Assembly (NCBI RefSeq): GCF_035046485.1
Contig: NC_085137.1
Coordinates: 453,212,980-453,276,979, forward strand
DNA length: 64,000 nucleotides
Origin: Aedes albopictus
Lineage: Eukaryota; Arthropoda; Insecta; Diptera; Culicidae
Direction of reading: 5' to 3'
The notes under the pieces were generated by a model. The model did not search any database, was not told where the DNA came from, and worked only from the letters and a program-made list of their open reading frames with translations. The position numbers were made by a program, and so were the translations under genes. Below, one piece after another: positions 27,872 through 40,178 of the stretch (its first letter is position 1; each line of letters begins with the position of its first letter).

Positions 27872-29690
27872 AGAAATTTCCGAAAGACCCTAGGAGAAAT
27901 TCTTGGAGGTATTCCTGAAAAACTCTTAAAGGAATTCCTGGAGGGATTCCCGATGATTTTTGTAAGAATTCCTCACGAACTCTGGAACTGGAGTAGCTCC
28001 TGAGGAACCCCTGAAGAAATTTCCGAGGAACTCCTGGAAGAATTCCCGAGAAACTCTTGGAGGAATTTCTGACTCTTTTCTGGAGGAATTTCCGGGAAGA
28101 ATTTCCTGTAAAAATTCCCGAGGAACTCCTTGAAGAGTTCTCGAGGATCTTCTGGAGGAATTCCCGATAAAGTCTCAGAGAAATTCGTTACAAACACCTG
28201 TAGGAATTTCCGAGGAACTCCTGGCAGAATTCCTGAGGAACTGATGGTAGAATATCCGAGGAATTCCTGAAGAAATTCTCGGAAAACTCTTGGAAGATTC
28301 CCTATGAAATTCTGGAGGGTTTCCTGAGGATCTTCTGAAGAAATTCCCAATGTTCTTCTGGAGGAACTTCCAAGCAATTTCCATGGAACTACAGGAGTAA
28401 TTACCGAGGAACTGCTGGAGGCATTCCCATAAAAATCATTAAGAAGTTCTTGGAGGGATTCCCGATGATTTCCTGCTGGAATTCCAGATGTATTCCCCCT
28501 GGAGGTATTCCCGGAGAAATCCTGGAGAAATTCACGAGGAGCTCCTGGAGGAATTCCTGAGAAACTCTGGGAGGAATATCTGCGGAACTCCTGGAAGAAT
28601 TCTTGAGGATCTCTAGGAAGAACTCCCGAAGATCTCCTGGAAGAATTCTCCAGAAACTCCTGGAGAAATTTTCGTGAATCTCCTGGAAGAATTTCCTAGG
28701 AACTCCTGGAAGAATTCCCGAGGATCTCCTGGAGGAATTCTTGAGGAATTCCTAGATGAATTTCCGGGGGACTCCTGGAGGAATCCCCTAGGAACATTTC
28801 GAAAAAAAAAAACTCCTGAAGAAATTCTCGGGAAACTTATGGAGGAATTCTTGAGGAATTCCTGGAGGAGTTACTGAGAAACTTCTGAAGGAATTCCTGA
28901 GGAGCTGCAGGAAGAATTCCCGTGATCTCATGGAGGAATTTCCAAGGAATTCCCAAGGATCTCCAGGAATATTTTCCGATGATCTTCTAGACAAGTTCCC
29001 GAAGAACTCTTGTAGGAATTTCCCTGGACCTCCTGGAGGTATTCTCGGGAAATCCTGGAGAAATGCCCTGGGAGCTCCAAGATAAACTATAGGGGACTTC
29101 TATTTAAATTAAGTAGAAACCCCTGCAGATATTCCCCCAGAACTGATGGAGGAATTCCCGAGGATCTCTTGAAGGAATTCCCGAGGATATTCTGGAGGAA
29201 TTCTCGCGGATTTCCTTGAGGATCACCAAAAATCCTCCTAGTAAAATTCCCTACTCCGGAACTCCTAAAACAAATTTCATGGACATTCTGGGGGGAATTT
29301 TTTGATAATTTATGTAGTTATTCCCCGTCGAATCATGAAGAAAATTCCCTGAAGGGATTCTACCACGATTGCTTCAGGGATGCTTCTAAAAGAATCCCCG
29401 CGGTGTTCGTAGGGAAGCCATGGAGGGATTCCCGGGATATTTCTGGAGAGATTTCCGTGGAACTCCTTAAGGAGTCCTGGAAACTCCTAAAACAATTCTC
29501 GGGGTACTTCTGGAGGAATGCCTGAGGAGCACCTAGACAACTTTTTGTAAACTCCAGGAGGACTTCCCGGTGAACTAAGGAAATTTTTGGAAAGCTCCTG
29601 GAGTAACCCCAGAAGGCACTCCATGAGGAATCACAAAAAACTGTAGGAATCCCAGAAGATACTATTGAAGGTATTCCAGACTCCAGGAGG
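27872..29690. repeat. Degenerate 24-27 bp minisatellite, 1.8 kb
   Basis: Variants of GAATTCCCGAGGAACTCCTG followed by GAGGAATT recur for 1.8 kb with frequent substitutions and small indels, about 70 degenerate units. The + strand carries the GGAATTCC-GAGGAACTCCT form. Open frames here (for example 28270-27973 on the minus strand) are by-products of the near-multiple-of-three period and give repetitive Ser/Glu/Phe/Pro-rich translations. I do not consider them genes. Confidence 0.85.
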
Positions 29691-30053
29691 AATGGGGCAC
29701 GTTCGGTGTAGTACTAGATTTGTAGTAATGAGCTGAATTTTAGTATGGTGAGCAGGTCAATTCTCCGTTTCTGCAATGAAATGGTACGAAAAGCGTGGGT
29801 ATTATGATTCCTTGCCTGATTTGATGCTGTTTGAGCAAAACTTTGGATAACTATGTTGTTTATGTTGCAATAAATGGAGAAAACAACGACACTGTTGCCC
29901 AAAGTTTTGCTCAAACAGCATCAAATTAGGCAAAGAATCATAATACCCACGCTTTTCGGACCATTTCATTGCAGAAACGGAGAATTGACCTTCTCACCAT
30001 ACTAAAATTCAGCTCATTACTACAAATCTAGTACTTCGCCGATCTGTCCTATT
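29691..30053. mobile_element. Foldback MITE, copy 1 of a two-copy family
   Basis: The arms are reverse complements with a short loop near 29860: GTAGTAATGAGCTGAATTTT on the left, mirrored near 30000 on the right, and AGCGTGGGTATTATGATTCC, mirrored near 29940. It is about 363 bp. The left outer end is degraded while the right end CTGTCCTATT is kept. A second copy lies at 40179-40542. It sits at the edge of the degenerate minisatellite block. Confidence 0.85.
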
Positions 30054-30682
30054 ATAAAAGAAAGTCCTAGATGAAAAGCTTTGCTGATGAGACTTTCCTA
30101 TAAGGCAATTCTCTCGTCTCAGATAAACGTCTTCAAAACCTTATCAAGCATAGAAAATTGAAGTTAATAAACAATACATTACAAGGTTCAAATTCCCATA
30201 GAATGAGATCATTCATTCGCACTACAACGTCATAGGAGATAATATCACATTGGCTGATTACAGTACAAATGCAAAAAATCTCCGTAACCAGGGGACGCGC
30301 CCTGTAGGATTTCGAAAGCCTCGGAGAATATTACAAACCTTCAATGGCATTCCCACACACTTGCCCACATTGCCCATTCAGCGGTCTGACAGGGCCTATT
30401 ACCCTCCCTCAGTTTGTAATATTCTCACCAACTTGGAATTATATTTTCCCGGCACATAAATGACTTCGACAAATGTTCGATATGCAGCAGCATGATATGT
30501 ATACCTATATCAGATGTCTTGAAGATCTGATTTTTACAGAATTGTTTGCATTGTGTATACATTCAGCTATTCCAATCATTACTGCAAAGCAAATCGGCCA
30601 CATGCCCAAAATCAAAGCTTCCTGGAAGATATAGTCCAAGCCCAGGGATCACGGAGGAACAAAGTTTTTGTAAGAAAAAAGA
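30054..30682. other. Intergenic, nothing recognised
   Basis: No gene or clear repeat. A 69-codon frame at 30250-30459 has no family features. Confidence 0.4.
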
Positions 30683-31417
30683 CCCGAGCAAAGGCGGATA
30701 ACTAAGTCATATCACTTTGAAAATAAACTATGTTATCGGTATTAGTTGTCAATAGTTAGGTCTATCGCGATAACATAAAAATACTAAATGGTAACAAAAT
30801 ATGTTATCAGTTTCAAAACGCACATTTCAAAGCTTTCCCAAAACTGAGAATCTGGTGGACCTCGAATCTAAAAATATATTCCGCTTTCCATCTTCAATAC
30901 GACTGCAGTACGAAAGCGTAGCCTTCAACTACTCTCACTCTCACTGAGTCCCATTGGTATAGGGGCTATCGGCTGCGGCCGATATTACCGCGATCAGAAT
31001 TCGAGACCCACTAGGCGCAATAGTTGAAAACATGGATTATATTTATAAGAAACTTTTTTCAGCTGCTAACAATGTCGGTAAAGTAGATGTTTAGTATTTT
31101 GGTCGATAAAATAACTCTGAATGATAACTTAATGGTAACAAAACTAGTTATCAATCAGCTGTATTTTTTCATGTTGATAACTAAATGTTATATTGAATAA
31201 AATATTGTATAACACAATCAGTTATCAACTTGAGATCAATGATAACTCAATTTTTTATCATTTTGGTATTGGTGGAGTAAATTTGAGATATCATTTTTGT
31301 TATGTTGGCTCTTAATTTATCATTTTGGTATTGATAATGATAACAAACTCAATTATCAGAAGAATGCTAAACAGGTAACAGAACTTGTTATCATTTTGTT
31401 ATCCGCCTTTCCTCGGG
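30683..31417. mobile_element. Non-autonomous DNA element, 735 bp, GGCGGATAAC ends
   Basis: The terminal inverted repeats are CCCGAGCAAAGGCGGATAAC on the left and, reverse-complemented, CCCGAGGAAAGGCGGATAAC on the right, with one mismatch in 20. The interior is packed with GATAAC/GTTATC words on both strands. In the middle (about 30950-31025) is a tRNA-like stretch, TTGGTATAGGGGC then AGAATTCGAGACCC, resembling A and B boxes. I did not find a TSD. It is non-coding. Confidence 0.75.
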
Positions 31418-31491
31418 GAGTAAATAAACATCAGTTGACTGAATGTTGAAGTAAGCTGAATTGACGTTTCTGCTAGATGGATAATCACGAT

Positions 31492-31864
31492 CAGAGATGC
31501 CAGATATACAGATATTTCTGTATTATACAGATTTTTGACCTTCTATACAGACAAGATACAGATTACAGAAAAATACAGATTTTTTAAATGTGATACAGTT
31601 TTCTCCAGAAAGCATTAACTTTTAAGTCACTTTCAGTAACTTTAATGAAAATTGCTGCTTAAACTTCAAAAAATTATTAAAATTTCCACACATGTTTTTG
31701 AAAAAAAAATATCAGTAAAAATATAAAATCGTCAAAAAGTAGTACATTTTTGGTAGTTTCTATTGAAATCTAGGACTCTCAGTGTCTGCTATACCCTCAA
31801 ATACTAAGATACAGAAACATTTGTTTTGATACAGATTTTTTGATAAAATAATCTGGCATCCCTG
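31492..31864. mobile_element. hAT-type MITE with exact 8-bp TSD ATCACGAT
   Basis: The ends are CAGAGATGCCAGAT and, mirrored, CAGGGATGCCAGAT. The exact repeat ATCACGAT lies at 31484-31491 and 31865-31872. The 8-bp duplication and CAGRG start fit the hAT superfamily. The 373-bp interior is AT-rich with repeated ATACAGATT words that may be subterminal transposase sites. No coding sequence is present. Confidence 0.9.
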
Positions 31865-31872
31865 ATCACGAT

Positions 31873-34223
31873 AGAGATGATGGCTGCGTGCTTCCTTTGT
31901 TGAATCCTCTCTTGGAGCTCTTTGGTGCTCAGCGAATGGAGTATTAAAATTTCATCTAGATTTTTAAATATTCTGATTAATTATCGCATTAACCGCGTTG
32001 GTGCTTATGACCATAACTCTGCCGTACCGAAGTCTCTCCCTCCCAGTTCTTCGGGAACGTGACAAAGAGTTGTGATGTAATGTGAAGCACAAAGCCACCG
32101 GAATTCGTGATCTTGATACTCGCAATAATCATTTCAACGGCTCCTACAATTTCTCGAGACTTGAACAAATTAAATCGAATAAAAATTGAGTTAATTTCTG
32201 TTGATTTCCTACGCCACAAACGCACATAACTCCTACGTGACAGACCTAAAAAATGATAAAAATTCTTGGAAATTGGGTTGTTTAGTGAATTAAATATTGC
32301 CATTTTCTTTAGCCTAATCGAAAGAGCTCATTTTTCTGAGTAATAGTTGATTTTATTGCGTTCCAATTCCTTTGTTTTGATGGTTAAATAAACAAAACAG
32401 TTTTAATTTCCGTGGATAGAATGACAGTTCAATCAATAAAGTGACAGTTCACCCCGACCAAAAAATTTTCTCCATACAAACTTTAAATGCATTTTATAAA
32501 TAGTTCCCGGTCACTTAAAATGATGAAATTTTGGATTTCGACTAAGTTTTGGACGGAGATTCCGATTATGCAATAATCTGGATATCCCTAAAGAACCCAA
32601 TTGTATTGTATCTAGCATGTATTTTACGGCTGCACCATGTCGGCTGCCATTCGGATTGATTCGAAGTGTCGCGACAATAACTTCCTACAGCTAACCGTCC
32701 TGGCTGCGACGACAGTCTAGTTTCTCCAATTTGTTTATATTCTGTTTGTTCTGGTGGTGTTGCACTGCACCGGTTATTATATTTTTTTTTTGCATGCGGT
32801 GGCGAAACTTGACCCAAGGTGGAAAATCCCACACAAAGACCAAAGTCTAATGGGTTGTCAATTTCTCGGGTTGAAATACATTGACTTCAAGGTGCCCGGT
32901 AACCGCTGCGCTGGTTGGCAGAATTGATTACTTTTGGGTAGTGTAGAACTCCAATATATGTTTTGTTACTTATTTAGCTGTTTACAGCTATAACCAAAAT
33001 TGAGACAGTCGGGAGAACCCATCAATGAGCTTGAGTAACAGTTGACCCAGCAAATCAATACAGTTTTAGCGGCCCGACATAACGTTCAAAAGTGGATGCT
33101 TATCCAGCATTCACAATTCATATTCGAAACGGAGAGTTTTAATTCCATTGGCATTAGCAAATATGATCATGAATCAAGCAGAATTCCTAGTTTATATCCA
33201 GCAGCAGATAATCAATCAAACAGATAATCTATGGTCAATAGGTCAATGACACCCTGCCTAACTCGTTCGTCTGATGAGCAAAAGAAACTCTTCACTAGCT
33301 GACCGGAATTAGAAACTGCCATGGTTTCCCTTCCAACAGCGGTCGTCCAGTGCTCGATATAGACTATTTTTCAAGCATAGGTATCTTTTTCACTCGGCAT
33401 CACGCCGACAACGACGAAGACAACGACGCCGAACGGACAACGCAAGGTGTGATAATGAAATTCGCACTAATAGGCTAATTTCTGGGCAAACAGACCCGCC
33501 GATTATGGACCGCTGCTGTGTCGCGTCGATTGTTTATGGGCGTATAACGAGTGGGTGTGGGAACAGAAGCCGATGCCGATGCCGGTGATGTCGATGTTGA
33601 TGTTGATGATGATTGTTATTAAATGGTCGAAGAAAATAGCCGTGATAATTGCCATTTGCAAGCCCATTCCGTCCGTCTGTCCGTCCCGTCCCCTGCTGTT
33701 GCACGAATGAGACGAAGTCGTTTGCGTTAAAAAGACACCGTCATCAATTTCTCGGTTTTATGAGGCTGTCGCGGGTGGTGGTGCTGCTGCTGCTGCTGGC
33801 CAAAGCATGTGACTCCAACTGGGGGCACGTGAATTAAGAGCTAAAATCCGGATTACGGTCTCCTCCGCTGCCTGGCACAGGTATGATGATGACGTTGGAA
33901 TGAAGTGATGCTAATGGTTATAATTATGCATGATGTAAGCAAATTTGCCCATGAATGGAGGGGATGGCCTGCGTCTAGGGTGCAGCAGGGGATCGGATGT
34001 CTACTGACGGATTATTGAGCGAGACTGTTTTGGTGATGTTAATGATGATGGTGACGATTAGACGTCGGGATTGAACTTTGCGCCGGTAAACCGGTAGGAG
34101 TTCCGCTTTCGGGATTCAAAATTGACACCTCTCCATCAATTAATGAGGAGAGATGGCTACCGGATTTTCTTCAATATGACTGAGGGTTCTCAAATTTAGA
34201 AATTAATGGATTACCTGATTACC
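31873..34223. other. Largely unique non-coding sequence
   Basis: No gene is supported. Features seen: GATGCC/GATGTT trinucleotide-rich sequence at 33570-33616, a GCTGCTGCTGCTGCTGG run near 33783, and GC-richer segments at 33380-33560 and 33650-33860. The latter segments could be regulatory or exonic, but they lack an open frame of convincing quality; the 62-codon frame at 33649-33837 contains a Leu run from the CTG repeat. Confidence 0.4.
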
Positions 34224-34227
34224 TTAA

Positions 34228-34428
34228 GGTGAATATGTAACGAAGCCACCCTTCAAATTTTCAAGAGCACAAATCTGAAGAATCAAATGATGGATTGAGA
34301 TGAAAAGTTGATCGATTGATTACCACCAGCGGGTGACCAATAGATCAACTTTTCAGCGTGGTGAGACCTTTGGTTCTTCAGATTTGTGCTCTTTAAAATT
34401 CGAGTGGTGACACCGTTATATATTCACC
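34228..34428. mobile_element. piggyBac-type MITE at a TTAA site
   Basis: TTAA occurs immediately outside both ends (34224-34227 and 34429-34432). The ends are GGTGAATATGTAACG and, mirrored, GGTGAATATATAACG. The 201-bp element is a foldback: AGAGCACAAATCTGAAGAA near 34263 is mirrored near 34375. TTAA targeting is diagnostic of the piggyBac superfamily. It is non-coding. Confidence 0.85.
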
Positions 34429-35428
34429 TTAAGCACACCTCAATTTCTCGGTAATCTTTCAACTCATTTATATGTTTTGCCTTCTTCGAATTTTTTGTGA
34501 GACTCTTTCAGAAATTTACCGAAGGATTCCTCAAGAATGCCACCCATGGATATTTTATGGAATTCATCCATGGATTCATATAAAATGTCCTCCAGGTATG
34601 TCTTCAGAAATTTCTACATATGGGAACTTTCGAATTTTTGGCAGTTTTGTTCACTACGTCATGGGTTTTTTTTAAATCTGTCATGCAGAGTCATGTGCCC
34701 AAATGTCTGGCCATTTGGTCCACAAAAACCCCCCATGACAAAGAGAACCCTATTTTTCTTCATTCATTTATCTTTGTGAAAATTTTTTTAGAACATCTTC
34801 CATGGGTTGCTTCAAAAATTCGCCCAGAATATTCTTCAGAGGATATTCTTGAAATTTATCAAAGAATTGCTCTTGAAATATTTCCATGAATTTGCTCGGA
34901 AATTCCTCCATCGTTTCTTTCAGAAATCCGTGCAAGAAGTATTTCAGGAAATCATCAATGGATTCATTCAGAAATGCTTTCAGCGATTCTTTCTGATCCA
35001 GAAACCAGATTTCCTTCAGAAATTTCTCTAAGGATTTTTTTTTAGAAAATCGTCAACAATTCTTCCACAATTCCCTGCACACGCTATGTCTGAACCAGCC
35101 TATTTTAAAAATTGAATGTTCATCGGGTTTCTTTCCACCAAAAATCAGTATTCAAGCTATATTTTCATTTGCAGAATATTTCAAATATATTCTTTCGGTG
35201 AAAATTTTTTCATACATTTTTTGTGGAAGAAAAATTGGCCAAAAATAAGAATTTCATGCAAATTTCTATAATAACAGTTGAAAAAAATAAGTGTAGAATT
35301 AGCTATAAGTTAAAATACACATAAATATAAACAAAAAAAAAAAAGTTGAAAAAAAATGGAAAAATCAAAATTTTTCCTATGAAATGTATATGATAATATA
35401 GCATGAATTCTGATATTTTTTTAAAACA

Positions 35429-35811
35429 AACACTCACTTGCAAAGAGTTACATTCACTTGCTGTTTTTTCGGCTAAGAAGCGTGCAATCAAGATACGAAG
35501 TATGGACGACTTTTGCATTGTGGTTTTGTCTAAAACTTTATCGAATAGGGTAGAGGTCACACACGAATCCCAAAGTCGTGAGAGAGCTGTGAAAGCGACT
35601 CTCCACGAGGTGAGTGTAATTTACATTCACCTCGTGGAGAGTTGCCTTCGCAACTCCCTCACGACTTCGGTATGCGTGTGCGACCTCTACCCTATTCGAT
35701 AAAGCTTTAGACAAAATCACAAGGCAAAAGTCGTCCATACATCGTTTTTTGATTGTGCGCTTCTGAGCTGTGAAAAATGCAAGTGAGTGTAACTCTTTGC
35801 AAGTGAGTGTT
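35429..35811. mobile_element. Foldback element with almost no loop
   Basis: The arms are 35429-35618 and 35622-35811, reading AACACTCACTTGCAAAGAGT at the left end and its complement at the right. They meet at a central palindrome (GTGAGTGTAATTTACATTCAC-like; the full stem is about 190 bp). Transcripts would form a hairpin of about 190 bp. No TSD is clear and there is no coding capacity, although 92- and 99-codon frames cross it. Confidence 0.85.
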
Positions 35812-37014
35812 CCCATCCTTGTGCTAGTTCAGACATAGCATGCTGCAGAGTTTCCATCAGAAATTCTTCATGAGATTCCTCAATGATTTTGACCAAGAAT
35901 TCCTTTTAGAAATCTTCTGAGTTGCTCCCTCAATTTATCTATGGTTTCCTTCCGAAATGGAACTACTTATTGAAATCGGTCATGAAATCTGCAAAGTTTT
36001 TTTTCCAGAAACTTCTCCATCGGTTTCTTCAGAAAATCTGCAAGTGATTCTTTAGGAAATTTCTCCAGAGCTTCCTTAGGAGATTCCCTCAAAAATTTCT
36101 TCAAAAATTGCTCCAAGATTTTGTTTAGGCAATTACTTTCCACCAGGGATTACTTTCAAAATTCTTCTAAGAATTCGTTCAGAATTTTCTGTAGGGATTG
36201 CTTCAGAAATTCTTTAAAATATTCTTTCATAGATTCCAGAGGTTCCATACAGGTATTTCTAATAAAAGTACTCAAAAATGTCAAGAGTCCATTGAAAATT
36301 CCTGCAGGAATATGTAATTCGTGGATTCGTCTTGAAAATTCTGAGGGAATTCCTAAAGAGATTCTTGCAGTATTACTTTGAGTGATTCAGGCTGGAGTTC
36401 CTTTAGAGATTCCTGCAGTAGTCCATACAGAGATTCCTCCAAGCTTTCCTTGAATATCCCTCCACGTTTTTTACAGAAATTTGTCCAAAATTTTTTCAAA
36501 GGATAACTCAAAGAATTTCTCCACGGAATATTTTAATATATTAATATATTAATTGCTTAAAAGCAATTAATTCAGAATATTTCCTAGGCATATGCACAGG
36601 AGTTCATTTGGAAATATTTCAAGATTTTTTTCTGAGGATAATATTCTCCATCTGAAGTATGTCCACAGATTCTAGCGTGCGTAAATTTTTCTTTTTTGTA
36701 GCTCATTCTTTTTGATAAACATAAGAAAGAGCGGGATAAAAGAGGGGACAAGTGCCCTCCTTTTTTTATCTCTCTGTTTCTCGCGTTTGTTTACGAGTGT
36801 GAGTGAGAATAAGGAAAAAGCTGCGTGCGCTAGAGCCGCAGAACGTTTCAGTAATACTTTCAGAAAATACTTCAAGAATTTTATCAAAGGATTTCTCCAG
36901 GGTAAACCTCCTTAAAATTGTCCAATAAACTTTTTTTTAGGAATTTCACCAAGGGTTTCTCGAGATGTGTTTTTCAAATTTTTCTGTAATTTCTCCTGGG
37001 ATTTTCTAAGTTTT

Positions 37015-37062
37015 TTTTATCTTTATTATCGAGACTTTCAGCACGAGGCTGGTTCGTCTCCG
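37015..37062 (-). mobile_element. Tiny 5'-truncated retro-insertion with 14-bp TSD
   Basis: GGATTTTCTAAGTT occurs at about 37001-37014 and again at about 37063-37076, and the sibling copy near 37718 has the site once. The intervening 48 bp reads on the minus strand as a tail, GTGCTGAAAGTCTCGATAAT then AAAGATAAAAAAA. This is an A-rich 3' end of a SINE or LINE, nearly completely 5'-truncated. Confidence 0.7.
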
Positions 37063-37104
37063 AGGATTTTCTAAGTTATTCCTTTAGCGATGCTTGCAAG
37101 GATA

Positions 37105-37312
37105 CTTAAAAAGACACGGACACGTTCAATGCTTCCAGTGAGCTTTTCGCTCTTTGAAGGAAGCACGACACTAGACAACGGACTAGCATGCAACGCCCAG
37201 TGGCACAGCCGAAAACTTTTCCTGACAGCTGCGGCGGGAATCGAACCCGCGCTCCTCAGCACGATGCGACTAAGAGCTTGGTGACCCTAGCCGCACGACC
37301 ACGGAGCCGCAC
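37105..37312 (-). mobile_element. tRNA-derived SINE-like insertion
   Basis: On the minus strand it begins GTGCGGCTCCGTGGTCGTGC and has GCGGGTTCGATTCCCGC about 70 bases on: an exact B box (GGTTCGATTCC) with flanking stem, and an A-box-like GTGGTCGTGCGG. The following 130 bp body is unrelated to tRNA. A mature tRNA is unlikely because the acceptor ends do not pair properly. The insertion is absent from the sibling duplication at about 37765. Confidence 0.65.
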
Positions 37313-40178
37313 ATTATGAATTTATTTACGTGGATTCTTCCAAAAATTCCTGCAGAAATTCATACAAGAATTCTTTTAAATTGCTCCTGCGGTTCCGTCA
37401 GAAATATCACATGGGTGTCATGATACATGAAAATTTACTGGAGATATTATCGGGGAAAAAAATCCTGAAGCAACTCCTTAACATACCTCCTCAATTCCTT
37501 AAAAAATGATCATGAGAAGCTTATGGAGAACTTTGTAAGTAATATCTGGGAAACAGAACGTTTCAGGAATACTATCAGAAAATCTATAAAGATTTCTATC
37601 AATGAAAAAAATATTCAATAAACTTTTCTAGGAATTTCACCAAGAGTTTCTGAAGGAGTTTCTCCAAATTTTTCTTCGTGAATTTCCTAGAACTTTTTGC
37701 TTAGATTCATGAATTTCCCTGGGATTTCCTAAGTTATTTTTTTAGAGATGCATGTAAGGATGCTTCTGAAATATTTTATATGGGTTCTTCCAAAAACTTC
37801 TGCTCGGACTTCTTCTGAAATTCCTACAAAAATATCTTCAGAGGGTTTTTTCGGATTTTTTTTAGAGATTTCTTCTGGAATTTCAGCAAGTCATTTCTTC
37901 AAAAGTTCTTCCATGTTTTTTTTTCGGAAATTTCCTGAAAAATCCACCAGAGATTCTTTCGAAAATTCTTTCAAGAGTTGATCTAATTATTTCCTGAGTC
38001 ATTTCATCAGCAATTTCTGGAGAATTTTCTACAAGAGTTCGTATGAAAATGCTATTACGGGATTCCTTCAATGATTTCTGCAGGAATTGTTTCATATATT
38101 CCTCAAGAGATTTTTTTGCACAAAAAAATACTGGAATAATTAATTTTGTAATTATTATTAAAATTCCTGAAGGATTTTCTAAAGTGATCTCTTCAAAACA
38201 ATTGGTGTTGCCTTTGAAGATTTATAGAAGATATTCTTGTAAATTTACTGGAGAGATTCTTGGACAAAAAATCCCTGAAGCAATGCCGCAACAAATCCCC
38301 TCAATTACTTGAAAAAAAAAAACACGAGAAGCTACTGAAGTACTCTATGTAAAAGTAATTCCTGGGAAAAATTGCTTGAGATACCTGGAGAAATCCGTAG
38401 AGGAATTTCTGAAGAAATTTCTTAAAACAATAATGTCTGCTGAAATCCCTGCCGAAATTACAGACAATGGTACTGATGGGACTCTTGTAGAAATCCCTCA
38501 ATAAATTTCTGGAGGTTTTTCTGAATAAATCCTTGGAAGACCTCCTAGAGATATATCTGGAGAAGTTGTAAGATTTTTTTACAACTTCTTAAGTGCTGAA
38601 GTAAACAGAAAATTCTGAAGAAAATTCTGCAGAAACAAAAAAATCTTTAGAAAACCACTGAACACATTTCTAAAAAAAATGTATATTTGAAGAAATATTT
38701 GCAAGAAATTAAAAAGAAAATGAAAGAAACTGGATCAATTTCTGGATAAATGCCAATGAATAGATTCAGGTGTAGTTTCTGTTCTAAAATTGCTGAGATA
38801 ATATATGCGGATATTCCTGAAGCAATAAATCTGAAACAATCCTTGAAGAAAGCTCTGAATGTATTCTGAGTAATCTCTTGAGGAACTTCTGAAGAAACCC
38901 CTGGGGGTACTTCCAGAAGAACCGCTTGAGGTTTTAAGTTGAATTTCTTACTAAATACCTGGCAGAATCCCTGAATATATAGAGAAATTCATGAAAAAAC
39001 CTCTGGAGAAATTCCAACAATATTGAAGCTTTCAGAAATTATTGTTGGGATCATGGTAATTTATTTGGAGTCTTTCGGTATTCCCCGGTAGAAAATTCCT
39101 TGCAGGAAGAATTCATAAAATTAATTTGTTAATCTCTTCTGCAATTCTAGTGCATTCTTAAGACGATTACTTCGTATTTTTTTCAGTACTGCTTTTCCTA
39201 TTTCTGTGACAGTTTCTTCGAGAATGTTGACGGCAATTCCTTTGGAATTTGCTTCTAAATTTTCCGTAAGAATTTCATTGACAATTTATTTGAAAATTTT
39301 CAGACAAATAACATCTAGTTTTTTTTTTTAAATTTCTTTGAAAAATTCTTCTGCAATTCCTTCAATATTCCTTAGGAAATTCATAAAGAATTATATTTGG
39401 AAACTCCATTGCCAATTCTTTCAAATATTCCTTCAGTTTTTAACTTTTTTGGAGTTTTGTAGCAATTTCTTAAGGAACTTCTTTGGCATTGTTTTTGAAA
39501 AACCATTCCAAAATAACTTTCAAATTCCTTGATCAATTCTTTTGGGAACGCCTTTCGAAATTTCTTCCTGGTTAATATGGAAATGTTTTCGCCAAATCCA
39601 TCATTTTCGTCGAAATTGCTTTAGGAATTTCTTTGGTTTGACTCAAAGAAATGCTTTCGGAAACTTCGTTGCTAATTATAAGAAGATTTGCTCAGCAATT
39701 TCTTTGAAAATATCTATCTTTGGAAATTTCTGTTTAAAGAACTAGCAAGTAAGCTAAAATTTACAAATTAAAAAAAAAAATGGAAACATCAACGGCAATT
39801 TATTTGTTTTTTTTTCAGAAATTCTATTGCATATTCATGGGGAAATTGCTTTGGGAAATCCAACGTCTTTGAGAATTTCTTCGGAAATTATAATAAGATT
39901 TCTCCTTCTGTAATTCCTTTGAATAGATATTGATATTGATTCCTCTGAAAATTGCTTCGGCAATTCCTCGAGGGGCTTCTACGGAAATATCTATTGAAAA
40001 TAGTTTGTGATTTTTTTTATAATTTCTTTGGCTATTTCTATAGAAATTTCCTCGGGAACTCCAATATGACTTATCGTGTAGTTTTTCGGAAATTGGAATT
40101 TTTTGATTTTCCAATGGAATTGTATGAGAAATCTGACAAAGCAACTACCGAAGGAATTAACGAAGAATATTGCGAAAG

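Larger units (their letters stand above)
36838..38350 (+). repeat. Diverged tandem segmental duplication within the block
   Basis: 36838-37560 and 37555-38350 share extended order of words beyond the short repeat. GAACGTTTCAGTAATACTTT matches GAACGTTTCAGGAATACTAT at 37555. GGGATTTTCTAAGTT matches GGGATTTCCTAAGTTATTTT near 37718, and GATGCTTGCAAGGATAC matches GATGCATGTAAGGATGC near 37747. A later portion (TTTACTGGAGATATT near 37434) matches TTTACTGGAGAGATT near 38243. The comparison shows two insertions present only in the first copy (37015-37062 and about 37105-37312). Confidence 0.6.

Noticed and set aside
27973..29000. Repeat-rich open frames in the minisatellite as secreted or structural proteins
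   Set aside because: Low complexity, equal openness on both strands and in several frames, no signal or domain; explained by the degenerate 24-27 bp repeat.
30683..31417. 8-bp TSD for this element
   Set aside because: Flanks (AAAAAAGA and GAGTAAAT) do not repeat; only GA is shared, so no TSD is claimed.
37230..37312. Minus-strand tRNA gene
   Set aside because: B box and TpsiC-like stem are good, but the acceptor and anticodon arms do not fold properly and an unrelated body follows; SINE head is a better fit.
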